Assembly: GCA_036645955.1 (NCBI GenBank)
Contig: JAVXND010000072.1
Location: 1-13,865, forward strand
Origin: Limiplasma sp036645955
Lineage (GTDB): Bacteria > Bacillota > Clostridia > Christensenellales > Aristaeellaceae
Length of the DNA stretch: 13,865 bases
Direction of reading: 5' to 3'
How positions within the stretch are numbered: position 1 is the stretch's first letter; each line of letters starts with the position of its first letter. The notes under the pieces are model-generated. The model did no database searches. It saw nothing but the letters and a program-made list of their open reading frames with translations, and had not been told where the DNA came from. Below, piece after piece: positions 1 to 7,072 of this stretch. A program made the translations under genes and the position numbers.

Positions 1-71
1 GGCTAGAGGTTCCTACTACCATAGCCCTCAGGGGTCTTTCACCCCCTAGTTATCGCCCATGCCAGGCGCAC
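1..71 (-). mobile_element. 5' end of a group II intron (probably class C), partial
   Basis: Read on the minus strand from 71 towards 1, the sequence opens with GTGCGCCTGGCATGGGCG, the kind of 5' boundary (GUGYGCCYGGCAUGGGYG) found in bacterial group II introns such as the Oceanobacillus iheyensis class C intron. It continues with a GGGGGUGAAAGACCCC-type hairpin and the GGUAGUAGGAACCUCUAGCC-type segment of domain I (the similarity is recalled, not computed). The intron runs off the left edge, so its reverse transcriptase and domains V/VI are not visible. The boundary follows directly on the T5 tract of a terminator hairpin, which is the preferred target of class C introns. The orientation is the same as the upstream transporter operon. 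Confidence 0.83.
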
Positions 72-108
72 AAAAACGGGAGCCTGCCTTTGAAAGGGCA
101 AGCTCCCG
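72..108 (-). terminator. Rho-independent terminator of the transporter operon
   Basis: On the minus strand a 12-bp stem (108-97 pairs with 88-77, with one G-U wobble) closes an 8-nt loop and is followed by TTTTT (76-72). It lies 19 bp beyond the stop codon of the solute-binding protein gene and would end that operon. The U-tract is cut short by the group II intron boundary at 71. Confidence 0.88.
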
Positions 109-127
109 CTGCAAGTTCTAAAACAAA

Positions 128-1687
128 CTATTTACCAGATAGCAAAGCGTAAGCCGCACTGCCTTCATCAATCAGTTCCTGTAGACCCTGCGTCTTAAAT
201 TCAGCATACTTTTCGTTGAACTGCTCAACGGTGAGCTGGCCCGCAATTGCTTGGTCACGGATAATGCATACACCCGTGGTCAGCATTTCAGCACGGTATT
301 CAACGTAAGCTTCGGTTTCCAAGGTTTGCGGCATGGGGTAGAAGTGGCCTTCGTTAACCACAAACAAGCCATTGTAGAATGCCTTGGATGCATCGTCCAA
401 GCTATCAAGCGTCGCGCCGCCAAATAGGCACTGCATAAATGCATCTGCCAGCCATCTGCCGCCAAAGGGCTCATATTCCATGCCCATCTCGCGATAGTGA
501 ACAAAGCCTTCTGCCACAACCTCTGGCTTTAAGATGCAAGCATTGTCGCGCACATCATAGGTTGTTCCTTCAATGCCATAGTTGTACAGTTTTACGCCCT
601 CATCACCAAAGTTCCAGTTAAATAACTTGATAATGCTTTCGAGCTTACCCGCATCAGCAGCCGCCTTGGTAATGCACCAGACATTGGTAACAGCGTTGCG
701 TTCCTGCGTCATCTGGTCTCCGTGCGGGCCTGTAATGGGAGCAACAGAAACCCACAGTGCATCCTTATCACCAGCTTCGCGGTTGGAATAGGTGGATAGC
801 TTTGCACGCTCTGCCCACGTCATGGTAGAGCCAACAAGGCCCGAATCCATAGCGGTAAAGAGCTCGGCTTGGGTACGCGTAGAAAATTCTTGATCCAAAA
901 GCCCTTCGGCGTACAAATCCTGCACAGCCTTCAGGAATTCCGCATAGCGCGGATGCTCATAGACCACAGTATAGGTGCCGTCATCCAGCACGCAGAACTG
1001 GCAGTCAGACGAAGCCTTAATGCCAAATGCATTGAGCAGGCTTGCCATGCAGCGCTCTCCGTTTGCACCCTGCTCCAAAGCAAGGGGAATCTCATCGTTC
1101 ACATCACCGTTGCCATTCATATCATTGGCTTTGAAGGCACGCCACATTGCAACCCAATCGTCCCATGTGGCAGGCACAGCCAGTCCCAGCTGATCAAGCC
1201 AGTCCTGACGAATCATGACTGTTTGCGAGCCAGGCACGTCCACAATGGTGGGGATGGTATAGATATGGCCGTCCGCTTGACGCCATGCCGCCATACGATC
1301 TTCACCAACTGCTTCAACAATATTGGGCATCAACTCAAGGTAATCATCCAGTGCAACCACTGCGCCCTCAGATACCAGATTCATCACGCCGAAGGCACCA
1401 GCCACCATGATATCTGGAAGCTTTCCGGAAGCCAGCGTGGTGGCAACTTGCGTAGCATAATCCGTTTCAACACGCCAGTCAATAAGCACCTTAGCGCCCG
1501 TCTTTTCTGCAATGGCAGGAAAATAGTAGCATCCATCGTACTCGGTAGGATAGTTGTTGTAATGGATACCCATGCCAGTAATCTCCACTCCATTGTCAAA
1601 GTAGAGTTCGGCGCTCTTCTGGGCCAGCGCAGTTGTCATAGATAGCACCATACATAGCGCCATCACAAGAGCAAGAACCTTTTTCAT
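128..1687 (-). CDS. ABC transporter extracellular sugar-binding protein (family 1 type)
   Basis: This is a 519-residue substrate-binding protein, last gene of an LplB/YtcP-type carbohydrate ABC operon, expected to capture an oligosaccharide outside the membrane. The ATG at 1687 is preferred over an in-frame start at 1828 because AAGGAGG lies 9 nt upstream and a signal peptide begins there: MKK, a hydrophobic stretch, and a likely type I cleavage after A22 (TALA/QKS). The only Cys in that stretch (C12) is preceded by Met-Ala-Leu, not a lipobox, so it does not look like a standard lipoprotein, which is unusual for a Gram-positive binding protein. The mature part has the mixed alpha/beta pattern and length (about 500 residues) of the binding proteins that partner LplB/LplC permeases. 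It sits 76 bp after the second permease gene. The sugar bound cannot be read from the sequence. Confidence 0.9.
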   Translation of the reverse strand: MKKVLALVMALCMVLSMTTALAQKSAELYFDNGVEITGMGIHYNNYPTEYDGCYYFPAIAEKTGAKVLIDWRVETDYATQVATTLASGKLPDIMVAGAFGVMNLVSEGAVVALDDYLELMPNIVEAVGEDRMAAWRQADGHIYTIPTIVDVPGSQTVMIRQDWLDQLGLAVPATWDDWVAMWRAFKANDMNGNGDVNDEIPLALEQGANGERCMASLLNAFGIKASSDCQFCVLDDGTYTVVYEHPRYAEFLKAVQDLYAEGLLDQEFSTRTQAELFTAMDSGLVGSTMTWAERAKLSTYSNREAGDKDALWVSVAPITGPHGDQMTQERNAVTNVWCITKAAADAGKLESIIKLFNWNFGDEGVKLYNYGIEGTTYDVRDNACILKPEVVAEGFVHYREMGMEYEPFGGRWLADAFMQCLFGGATLDSLDDASKAFYNGLFVVNEGHFYPMPQTLETEAYVEYRAEMLTTGVCIIRDQAIAGQLTVEQFNEKYAEFKTQGLQELIDEGSAAYALLSGK

Positions 1688-1763
1688 AACAGAATCCTCC
1701 TTGTTTATTTCACGGGACAACGCCCTATTGGGAACAAATTTTACCGCCGTGCGCATCAGCCCG

Positions 1764-2696
1764 TCAGCCTTTAACGGAACCGAGCATAACGCCAGAAACA
1801 AAGTAGCGCTGCACGAATGGGTAGACAATAACCATTGGAATCATTGAAACCACCAGCACAGCGTTTCGCGTTTGCTGTCCCAGCGCGGCCGCGCCGCCCG
1901 TTGTGGCGGTGGTCACCATGGATACATTGTAAATGGACGACTCTGCGCTGAGCGTCAGCTCTTTAAGTACCAGCTGTAATGTGTAATTGCTGCGGCTGGA
2001 CAAAAAGATCAAGCTGTTTAAGTAATCATTCCAATGGGCAACCACAATCCACAGCGTCACCGTAGCAAGCACAGGCTTGGAAAGAGGTATAATTAGCTGG
2101 AATAGTATACGAAAATCGTTGGCACCATCAATCCTTGCCGATTCAACAACCGATATGGGAATGGACTGAAAATAACTGCGTACAATAACCACATAATAGG
2201 CTGTGAGCATGCTGTTGATAATAAGTGCCCACAAGGAATCCTGCAAGCCTAAACTTACAATGGTCAGAAAAGTTGGAATGATGCCGCCTTGAAACCACAT
2301 GGTAAACAAAATAAACGCATTAAAGAGCTTCTTGCCGTAAAAATCCCCAAAAGCCAACGGATAGGCTGCAATACACAGCATCAGCAATGTACAAATACAA
2401 CCCATTACGCACACAAACGCGGTATTTGCAAAGGAGTGCCATAGATCGCTATTTCGAAAAATCAAGCTATATGCCGCCGGGTTAAAACCCTTGGGATAAA
2501 AAGAAATCTCGCCGCGAAGCACCGCATATTCATTGCTTAACGAAATGGAAATCATATTAAGCAGGGGATAGAGAAAGAAGCAAAGCAAAACAATCATGAT
2601 AAGCAGATTTGTATAACGGAAGAACTTTTCGCCGCGGCTTTCCTTGATGAAATTCTCAGAACGCCGCTTGGTTTTGATCATGCTGGGCTGTACCAT
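1764..2696 (-). CDS. Carbohydrate ABC transporter permease, LplC/YtcP type
   Basis: This is a 310-residue inner-membrane permease of the MalG-like class. About six hydrophobic segments are visible, the first near residues 30-50. The EAA loop that contacts the ATPase is at 185-208 (ESARIDGAND... ending IIPLSKP), and the protein ends with GVMLGSVKG, a tail characteristic of LplC/YtcP proteins. The ATG at 2696 has GGAAGGAG about 10 nt upstream. It lies 20 bp after the first permease gene and would pair with it as a heterodimer. No ATP-binding subunit is encoded nearby, so a shared MsmX-like ATPase elsewhere is likely, as is known for this transporter class in Firmicutes. Confidence 0.94.
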   Translation of the reverse strand: MVQPSMIKTKRRSENFIKESRGEKFFRYTNLLIMIVLLCFFLYPLLNMISISLSNEYAVLRGEISFYPKGFNPAAYSLIFRNSDLWHSFANTAFVCVMGCICTLLMLCIAAYPLAFGDFYGKKLFNAFILFTMWFQGGIIPTFLTIVSLGLQDSLWALIINSMLTAYYVVIVRSYFQSIPISVVESARIDGANDFRILFQLIIPLSKPVLATVTLWIVVAHWNDYLNSLIFLSSRSNYTLQLVLKELTLSAESSIYNVSMVTTATTGGAAALGQQTRNAVLVVSMIPMVIVYPFVQRYFVSGVMLGSVKG

Positions 2697-2716
2697 AACG
2701 GAGTCACTCCTTCCAT

Positions 2717-3667
2717 CTAAAACAGCGAAGTTTCGCTAAAACGTTTGCTTATGGTATTGGCAATGAGCACAAGCACAACGCTGCATACTGCGTTAAACAA
2801 ACCAGCGGCCGTTGCGTAGCCATATTTTTGGCTCTGCATACCCGTCTTGTAAACAAAGGTGGGCAGCATTTCGGAAGCGGAGAGGTTGAGGTTGTTTTGA
2901 AGCAAAAACACCTTTTCAAAGTTCACATTCAGCATTTGGCCAACCTGCATGATAAGTAGCAAAACAAAAGTGGTCATCAATCCAGGAATTGTAACGTTTA
3001 CAATTTGTTGAAAACGGTTTGCTCCGTCAATTCGCGCAGCCTCATATAGCCCCTGATCAATGCTTGATAATGCCGACACATAAATAACGGCTTCCCAACC
3101 TACGGACTGCCAGTAGCCCGATATTACGTTGACAGTAACAAAATAGTTGGGATCGCTAAGGTAATTGACGGGCGTTTGCCCCAAGGCTTTAGCCAAGCTT
3201 GCCATGGTACCAATACTGGGGGAACAAATGGTGGAAATCATGGAAACCAGCACCACAGTGGATACAAAATGCGGCAGGTAGGAAACGGTTTGAACCACTT
3301 TCTTGAAGCGCACTCCACGCAATTCATTGAGCAAAATGGCAAAAATCATAGGTGCAGGGAATAAAAAAACCAGTGCGGTTAAATTCAGCTTCAGCGTATT
3401 TCCAATGTACTGAAGCAAATTAGGGTTTGAAAACAAGCGTGCAAAATACTTTAGTCCAACATATTTGGAACCGTCAAAGCCTTTGAGCAGCTTATAGTCA
3501 TAAAAGGAGCTGCGCAAAAACCACATTGGCATGTACTTGAGCAAAATCAGATAAATCACAACTGGAATAACCATCAGATAAATATACCTGTTTCGCCAGA
3601 GTCTGACTTGAACACGTTTGCGAACCTGTGCCGAATTAAAAATATGATTGCTCTTTGCTGGACTCAT
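2717..3667 (-). CDS. Carbohydrate ABC transporter permease, LplB type
   Basis: This is a 316-residue permease, first gene of the transport operon. It has a basic N-terminal tail (RKRVQVRLWRNR), a first membrane segment at about 28-46, and further hydrophobic segments at about 92-114, 132-150, 180-200, 228-246 and 284-304. The EAA loop at 209-230 reads EAARIDGANRFQ... with IPG. The ATG at 3667 is chosen because AAAAGGAGG lies 7 nt upstream; a longer in-frame version from 3778 would add 37 residues without a good ribosome binding site. It is preceded by a leader of about 116 nt from a strong promoter. Together with the next permease it would form the membrane channel for an oligosaccharide. Confidence 0.94.
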   Translation of the reverse strand: MSPAKSNHIFNSAQVRKRVQVRLWRNRYIYLMVIPVVIYLILLKYMPMWFLRSSFYDYKLLKGFDGSKYVGLKYFARLFSNPNLLQYIGNTLKLNLTALVFLFPAPMIFAILLNELRGVRFKKVVQTVSYLPHFVSTVVLVSMISTICSPSIGTMASLAKALGQTPVNYLSDPNYFVTVNVISGYWQSVGWEAVIYVSALSSIDQGLYEAARIDGANRFQQIVNVTIPGLMTTFVLLLIMQVGQMLNVNFEKVFLLQNNLNLSASEMLPTFVYKTGMQSQKYGYATAAGLFNAVCSVVLVLIANTISKRFSETSLF

Positions 3668-3687
3668 TTGTCCGCCTCCTTTTGCTT

Positions 3688-3699
3688 GCAATACATTGC
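3688..3699. repeat. 12-bp palindrome in the leader of the transporter operon
   Basis: GCAAT-AC-ATTGC is a perfect inverted repeat about 20 bp upstream of the LplB start and close to its ribosome binding site. It could be a protein-binding site or a small RNA stem. Its role is unknown and a chance occurrence is possible. Confidence 0.3.
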
Positions 3700-3789
3700 C
3701 AATCGTTGGACTTGTCTGGATATGTGGTTGAACGTTTCCTTTCAGGCTACATTCAATGAATTTTCTTTCAAACGTCAAGTGATATCGTC

Positions 3790-3818
3790 AGTATAGCAAG
3801 TTTTAAGGTGTCTGTCAA
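3790..3818 (-). promoter_or_regulatory. Sigma-A promoter of the transporter operon
   Basis: On the minus strand TTGACA (3818-3813) and TATACT (3795-3790) are separated by exactly 17 bp, which is near consensus. Transcription would start near 3783, giving a leader of about 116 nt before the LplB start codon. This makes the transporter genes a separate unit from the enzyme operon upstream, although read-through is possible because no clear terminator is seen between 3817 and 3916. Confidence 0.87.
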
Positions 3819-3828
3819 GACTAGTTCA
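3817..3828 (-). promoter_or_regulatory. Candidate operator, GAACWAGTTC family, transporter promoter
   Basis: The minus strand reads TGAACTAGTCTT, overlapping the first bases of the -35 box. It resembles two other sites at the divergent promoters (11325-11336 and 11356-11367) and matches the consensus GAACWAGTTC except in the right half. The position, centred near -41, is that of a class II activator site. The binding factor is not known; the RpiR-type regulator encoded in this cluster is the obvious candidate. Confidence 0.5.
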
Positions 3829-3840
3829 TAAGATTTTTGT

Positions 3841-3907
3841 ATATTAGCGAACTTGTTAGTTTTTCGCAAATATTGGCGAATCCAGGTAAACGCAAAGCCG
3901 CGAATCC
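3841..3907. repeat. Triple TTCGC repeat region upstream of the transporter promoter
   Basis: On the minus strand three related boxes follow one another: GGATTCGCGGCTTTGCG (3907-3891), GGATTCGCCAATATTTGCG (3883-3865) and TTCGCTAATATAC (3851-3839). The middle box is part of the inverted repeat TTCGCAAATATTGGCGAA (3863-3880). The starts of the TTCGC cores are 24 and 29 bp apart. They lie between the GNAT gene stop and the -35 box, as expected for upstream regulator sites; the middle stem followed by AAAAA could alternatively act as a weak terminator for the upstream operon. Confidence 0.45.
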
Positions 3908-3916
3908 TGTCTGTTT

Positions 3917-4996
3917 TTAGAAATGTACCAAGTCCGCCCCTCCCTGCGCGGTCAGTGCTTCCACCATCACCGAAAAGCGACGGACAACATGCATCCCCGC
4001 ATGGGCATAAATCTTTTGTGCGTGATTTTGCTGTCCTGTAAAAAGTGTGCAAAAAGTTGCGCCCTCCGCAACAAACTCCGACAGCAGCAAGGCAAAAAGC
4101 ACCGATGCAATGCCCCGTCCGCCCCATGCGGGATCTGTACATATGCCTGTAAACCATCCGCGCCCGCTCTTTTGTTTGTCTATAGGGCCTGTAAAGCCAA
4201 TGATATGTCCATCATAGGTTGCCGTCAGCATGATTCTAGGCCGGGCAGGACGCAGTCCATCTGCCCAAAACTCGGGCACCTGATTGGGCACACCCGTCTT
4301 CCATGCCGCAAGCTCCGCTCGAATGGAGCTGCGCCAATATTCACTGCCTACGCGGTCGCACATCTGGTCATAATCACAGCCCATGGCAGGATCATATCGC
4401 CCTGTCACAATGCCTTCTTGCGATAGCAGGCATTGTTTCTTGAGCATTTCCTCCGACAGTACATACCCCTCAAGGGCGCGATACATGGCAATTTCATGAA
4501 AGGTGGCCCGCATCCCTTCTCGTTTTAAAAAGCCGAAGCCAACACCATCTTCATCCACACCGGGCGCGTTGTTGTGATCGTGGTTTGGGGTACCTGGAAT
4601 CCGCCAAGCCAAATGAACTGGGTTATCTCCTGAGCAAGCCATGGTATGCTTGCCTTCCTGCCGAAATTGGTTGCGAAGCGCTTCCATCAACCGATGACCT
4701 ACCCCTTGATTGCGATATTCCGGAGCTACACATACCGCTGTCAGGTATGCAGGGGAGGTTGTTGCATCCTCCCCATGCAGAAAAGTCCGTGCAACTGTAC
4801 CGTGAATAAAGCCAATGAGTTGCCCAGACCGCTGTGCCCAGAGCATCCGAGCCTCGGGAATGCAGAGCTTTTCACAAAAGGTTTGTGCATTCATAGGGCT
4901 GTAAATCATATCGCCGCATTCACACAGTCGGTTCCACAGTTCACAGGCGGCATGAACGTCTTGCGGCATCAAGGGAACAATGGTGATATCGCTCAT
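3917..4996 (-). CDS. Tandem GNAT-domain N-acetyltransferase
   Basis: This 359-residue protein carries two GNAT acetyltransferase folds. The first (about 1-175) has a motif A signature, AVCVAPEYRNQGVGHRLM, with R95-N-Q-G-V-G at 95-100. The second (about 195-345) has GICTDPAWGGRGIASVLF with G292-G-R-G-I at 292-296. Both acetyl-CoA loops look intact, although in many two-domain GNATs only one half is active. The ATG at 4996 follows a modest GGGGAA site. The gene lies 18 bp after the NamZ-like gene and is the last of the enzyme operon. The context suggests acetylation of an amino sugar or muropeptide-related amine, but the acceptor cannot be deduced. Confidence 0.85.
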   Translation of the reverse strand: MSDITIVPLMPQDVHAACELWNRLCECGDMIYSPMNAQTFCEKLCIPEARMLWAQRSGQLIGFIHGTVARTFLHGEDATTSPAYLTAVCVAPEYRNQGVGHRLMEALRNQFRQEGKHTMACSGDNPVHLAWRIPGTPNHDHNNAPGVDEDGVGFGFLKREGMRATFHEIAMYRALEGYVLSEEMLKKQCLLSQEGIVTGRYDPAMGCDYDQMCDRVGSEYWRSSIRAELAAWKTGVPNQVPEFWADGLRPARPRIMLTATYDGHIIGFTGPIDKQKSGRGWFTGICTDPAWGGRGIASVLFALLLSEFVAEGATFCTLFTGQQNHAQKIYAHAGMHVVRRFSVMVEALTAQGGADLVHF

Positions 4997-5014
4997 AAAG
5001 ATGCTTCCCCATTT

Positions 5015-6169
5015 CTAAGAATACAGCTGATATTCGATGGTGTGCTCCCCGAATGCCGCAACTTTTGGCGCGTACTTGTCGATGATTTCCTGTGCGCTAA
5101 GCGTACCCTTTGTGTATTCATCCGTGCCCATCAATCGGCATAAAGCAGGCGGTTCATTGGGGTTCCAAGACACAAATTCAAATTTGTCAGGGTGCAAGCT
5201 GCGGATGGTGTCCAGCAGTAATAAGCCGCTGTTAAACGCATTAAACGTATCGCGCTGGGTAATGTGAACTTGTACGCCAATGCAAAGCTCCCCCGCGTGC
5301 TTGCTGAAAGTGGGGGTGAACGCAGTGCGTCGAAAATGAACGCCGGGCAATGCCAATGCATTCATGCGCTTTTCCAGCTCCACCCCATTCACCCACGGTG
5401 CGCCGATCATTTCAAACGGCAAAGTGGTGCCGCGCCCCTCGGACAGGTTCGTACCCTCAAAAACGCAAGTGCCTATGTAGCACAACGCGGCTTGCAGGGT
5501 TGCACAATTGGGCGATGGCGCAACCCATGGCAGGTCGGTATCATCCAAATACAGCTCGCGCTTCCAACCCGACAGCCCCACAACATGCAAATCCAAGTCC
5601 AAATGCAGATAAGCCTTGACATATCGAGCGTATTCGCCAATGGTCAGGCCGTATTGCGTGGGCAGCTCATAATCCCCCACAAAGGAACTGAAACGGCGAT
5701 CCAAGAGGGTACCGCAGCGCTTTACACCGCTGATCGGGTTGATGCGATCCAATACAATGAACGTTTTGCCCGCTTTGGCACAGCTTTCCATCGCGTAGGA
5801 CAGGGAGTAGAGGTACGTATAAAACCTTGCGCCCACGTCTTGCATGTCAAACACCAGCACATCAAAAGCAGCAAGCATTTCTTCGTCCAGCCGCTGATTT
5901 TTGGCGCTGTAGGTGCTGTAAACCGTCACGCCTGTTTCGGGGTCTACATAGGTAGCCACCTCTGCCCCTGCCTGCGCATCACCGCGAATGCCGTGCTCAC
6001 AGCTAAGCAATGCCCGTAGGTCATAGCGGGCGTGAATCAGATCTATGCCGCTTGTCAAATCATGCGTAATGCCCGTGGGGTTGGTCATTAGCCCAATGCG
6101 CCTGCCCTTTAGCAGAGAGTTCACCGTGTCAATCCGATCCAGTCCGCTTTCCACATGTAGCCTGTTCAT
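5015..6169 (-). CDS. namZ: NamZ-like exo-beta-N-acetylmuramidase (DUF1343, GH171)
   Basis: This 384-residue protein belongs to the DUF1343 family, whose Bacillus subtilis member NamZ (YbbC) removes terminal MurNAc from peptidoglycan fragments. Family hallmarks are visible: GLMTNPTG (26-33), the CEHGIRGD segment with E58-H59-G60, FDMQDVGARFYTYLYS (107-122), LDRINPI (140-146), and FEGTNLSEGRGTT with PFE and GAPW (237-259). The ATG at 6169 is chosen for its GGAG 9 nt upstream; the longer start at 6205 lacks a site. There is no signal peptide, so this copy should work in the cytoplasm on imported material, unlike the secreted Bacillus enzyme. It follows the RpiR-type regulator gene after 48 bp, echoing the murR-namZ neighbourhood of B. 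subtilis. Family assignment is strong; the substrate is inferred. Confidence 0.92.
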   Translation of the reverse strand: MNRLHVESGLDRIDTVNSLLKGRRIGLMTNPTGITHDLTSGIDLIHARYDLRALLSCEHGIRGDAQAGAEVATYVDPETGVTVYSTYSAKNQRLDEEMLAAFDVLVFDMQDVGARFYTYLYSLSYAMESCAKAGKTFIVLDRINPISGVKRCGTLLDRRFSSFVGDYELPTQYGLTIGEYARYVKAYLHLDLDLHVVGLSGWKRELYLDDTDLPWVAPSPNCATLQAALCYIGTCVFEGTNLSEGRGTTLPFEMIGAPWVNGVELEKRMNALALPGVHFRRTAFTPTFSKHAGELCIGVQVHITQRDTFNAFNSGLLLLDTIRSLHPDKFEFVSWNPNEPPALCRLMGTDEYTKGTLSAQEIIDKYAPKVAAFGEHTIEYQLYS

Positions 6170-6217
6170 GATATCACACTCCATATCGTTCAATGAAAGC
6201 AGCATGCCATTGCCGCA

Positions 6218-7072
6218 TTATACTTTCTTACGTTCAGCCGCTATGGTTGCCGCACGGCTCAAAACAGTTTGGATTTCGTCATACATACGCCCTGAAATGC
6301 AGGCAAACAGCACATCTACCATGGTAAGCATGGTCAGCCGCGAGCTCATTGCCGTTGTTCGCTGAAGAGATTCGTTGCTAGCCACAAACAGGCGGATATC
6401 CGCATTGTCACTTAGCGGATTGTGACCGTAGCGTGTCATGCTAATGACCTTTGCGCCGCATTCGCGAGATAGGCGGCAAGCATCCAGCATATCTTTGGTA
6501 CAGCCGCTATAGGAAAAAATCAGAGCAACGCTATGCTCATCCATGGTTGCAATTTCCAGCATTTGGCAGTGTGTGTCTTGGGAAAAGCGAACGTTTAAGC
6601 CAATGCGCCAAAACTTGTTGTTGGCATCCAGCGCAACCACCGCACTGCTTCCTACGCCGAAAAGAACAATTTTGTCCGCCGTGGTTAACGCCTTGACCGC
6701 GTCCTCCATGGCTTCTGGTTCAAATATTGCACCAGTATCCTCAATGGAGCGAATCTCCTCGCGAATGGTGAGCTGACATAGCTGTGCAACCGTACAGCCA
6801 GGATGAAGGTCTTGATAGTCTGGCTCGCTCTGTTGCTGCTCGTGCAGCGCGTGTTCCACGCATAGCTGACTGCACATATCCTTATAGCCCTTAAAGCTGG
6901 CCTTCTTGCACACCTGTACCACCATGGATTTGCTGGTTTGGCACTGTTGGGCAATGGTGCTGATGGTTGTTTGCGGAAGCTGCTCACTGTTGGTAAGCAT
7001 ATATTGCGCAATACGCGTTTCTGTTGGCGACATTCCAAACATGGATTCCTTCAGAATGGTAAAAGCGCTCAT
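6218..7072 (-). CDS. RpiR/MurR-family transcriptional regulator
   Basis: This 284-residue regulator has an N-terminal RpiR helix-turn-helix domain (1-77; core TISTIAQQCQTSKSMVVQVCKKASFKGYKDM) and a C-terminal SIS sugar-phosphate-binding domain (about 125-255) with FGVGSS at 138-143 and SYSG at 187-190. RpiR proteins sense phosphorylated sugars such as MurNAc-6-phosphate. The ATG at 7072 is favoured over a GTG at 7075 because AAAGGAGG lies 7 nt upstream. The start overlaps the ROK kinase stop as TGATG, implying translational coupling. It is the only regulator encoded in the window and hence the best candidate for the shared promoter palindromes. The ligand is unknown. Confidence 0.93.
   Translation of the reverse strand: MSAFTILKESMFGMSPTETRIAQYMLTNSEQLPQTTISTIAQQCQTSKSMVVQVCKKASFKGYKDMCSQLCVEHALHEQQQSEPDYQDLHPGCTVAQLCQLTIREEIRSIEDTGAIFEPEAMEDAVKALTTADKIVLFGVGSSAVVALDANNKFWRIGLNVRFSQDTHCQMLEIATMDEHSVALIFSYSGCTKDMLDACRLSRECGAKVISMTRYGHNPLSDNADIRLFVASNESLQRTTAMSSRLTMLTMVDVLFACISGRMYDEIQTVLSRAATIAAERKKV

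Noticed and set aside
1..71. Riboswitch or structured leader at the left edge
   Set aside because: The strand, the GTGCGCC boundary after a T-tract and the domain I-like segments fit a group II intron much better.
869..1645. Plus-strand open frame of 258 codons opposite the sugar-binding protein gene
   Set aside because: It is antisense to a clear binding-protein gene, has no recognisable domain or ribosome binding site and reads as a shadow frame.
3728..3745. Possible CcpA cre site in the transporter leader (GGAAACGTTCAA on the minus strand)
   Set aside because: The CG centre and left half fit partly, but the right half does not follow the TGNAARCGNWWWCA pattern, so support is too weak.
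5264..6019. Plus-strand open frame of 251 codons opposite the NamZ-like gene
   Set aside because: Antisense to a strongly conserved family member; composition mirrors the codons of the real gene and no start signal is seen.
6218..7072. Reading the SIS-domain protein as MurQ etherase
   Set aside because: The N-terminal RpiR helix-turn-helix domain and the total length identify a regulator; MurQ has no such domain.
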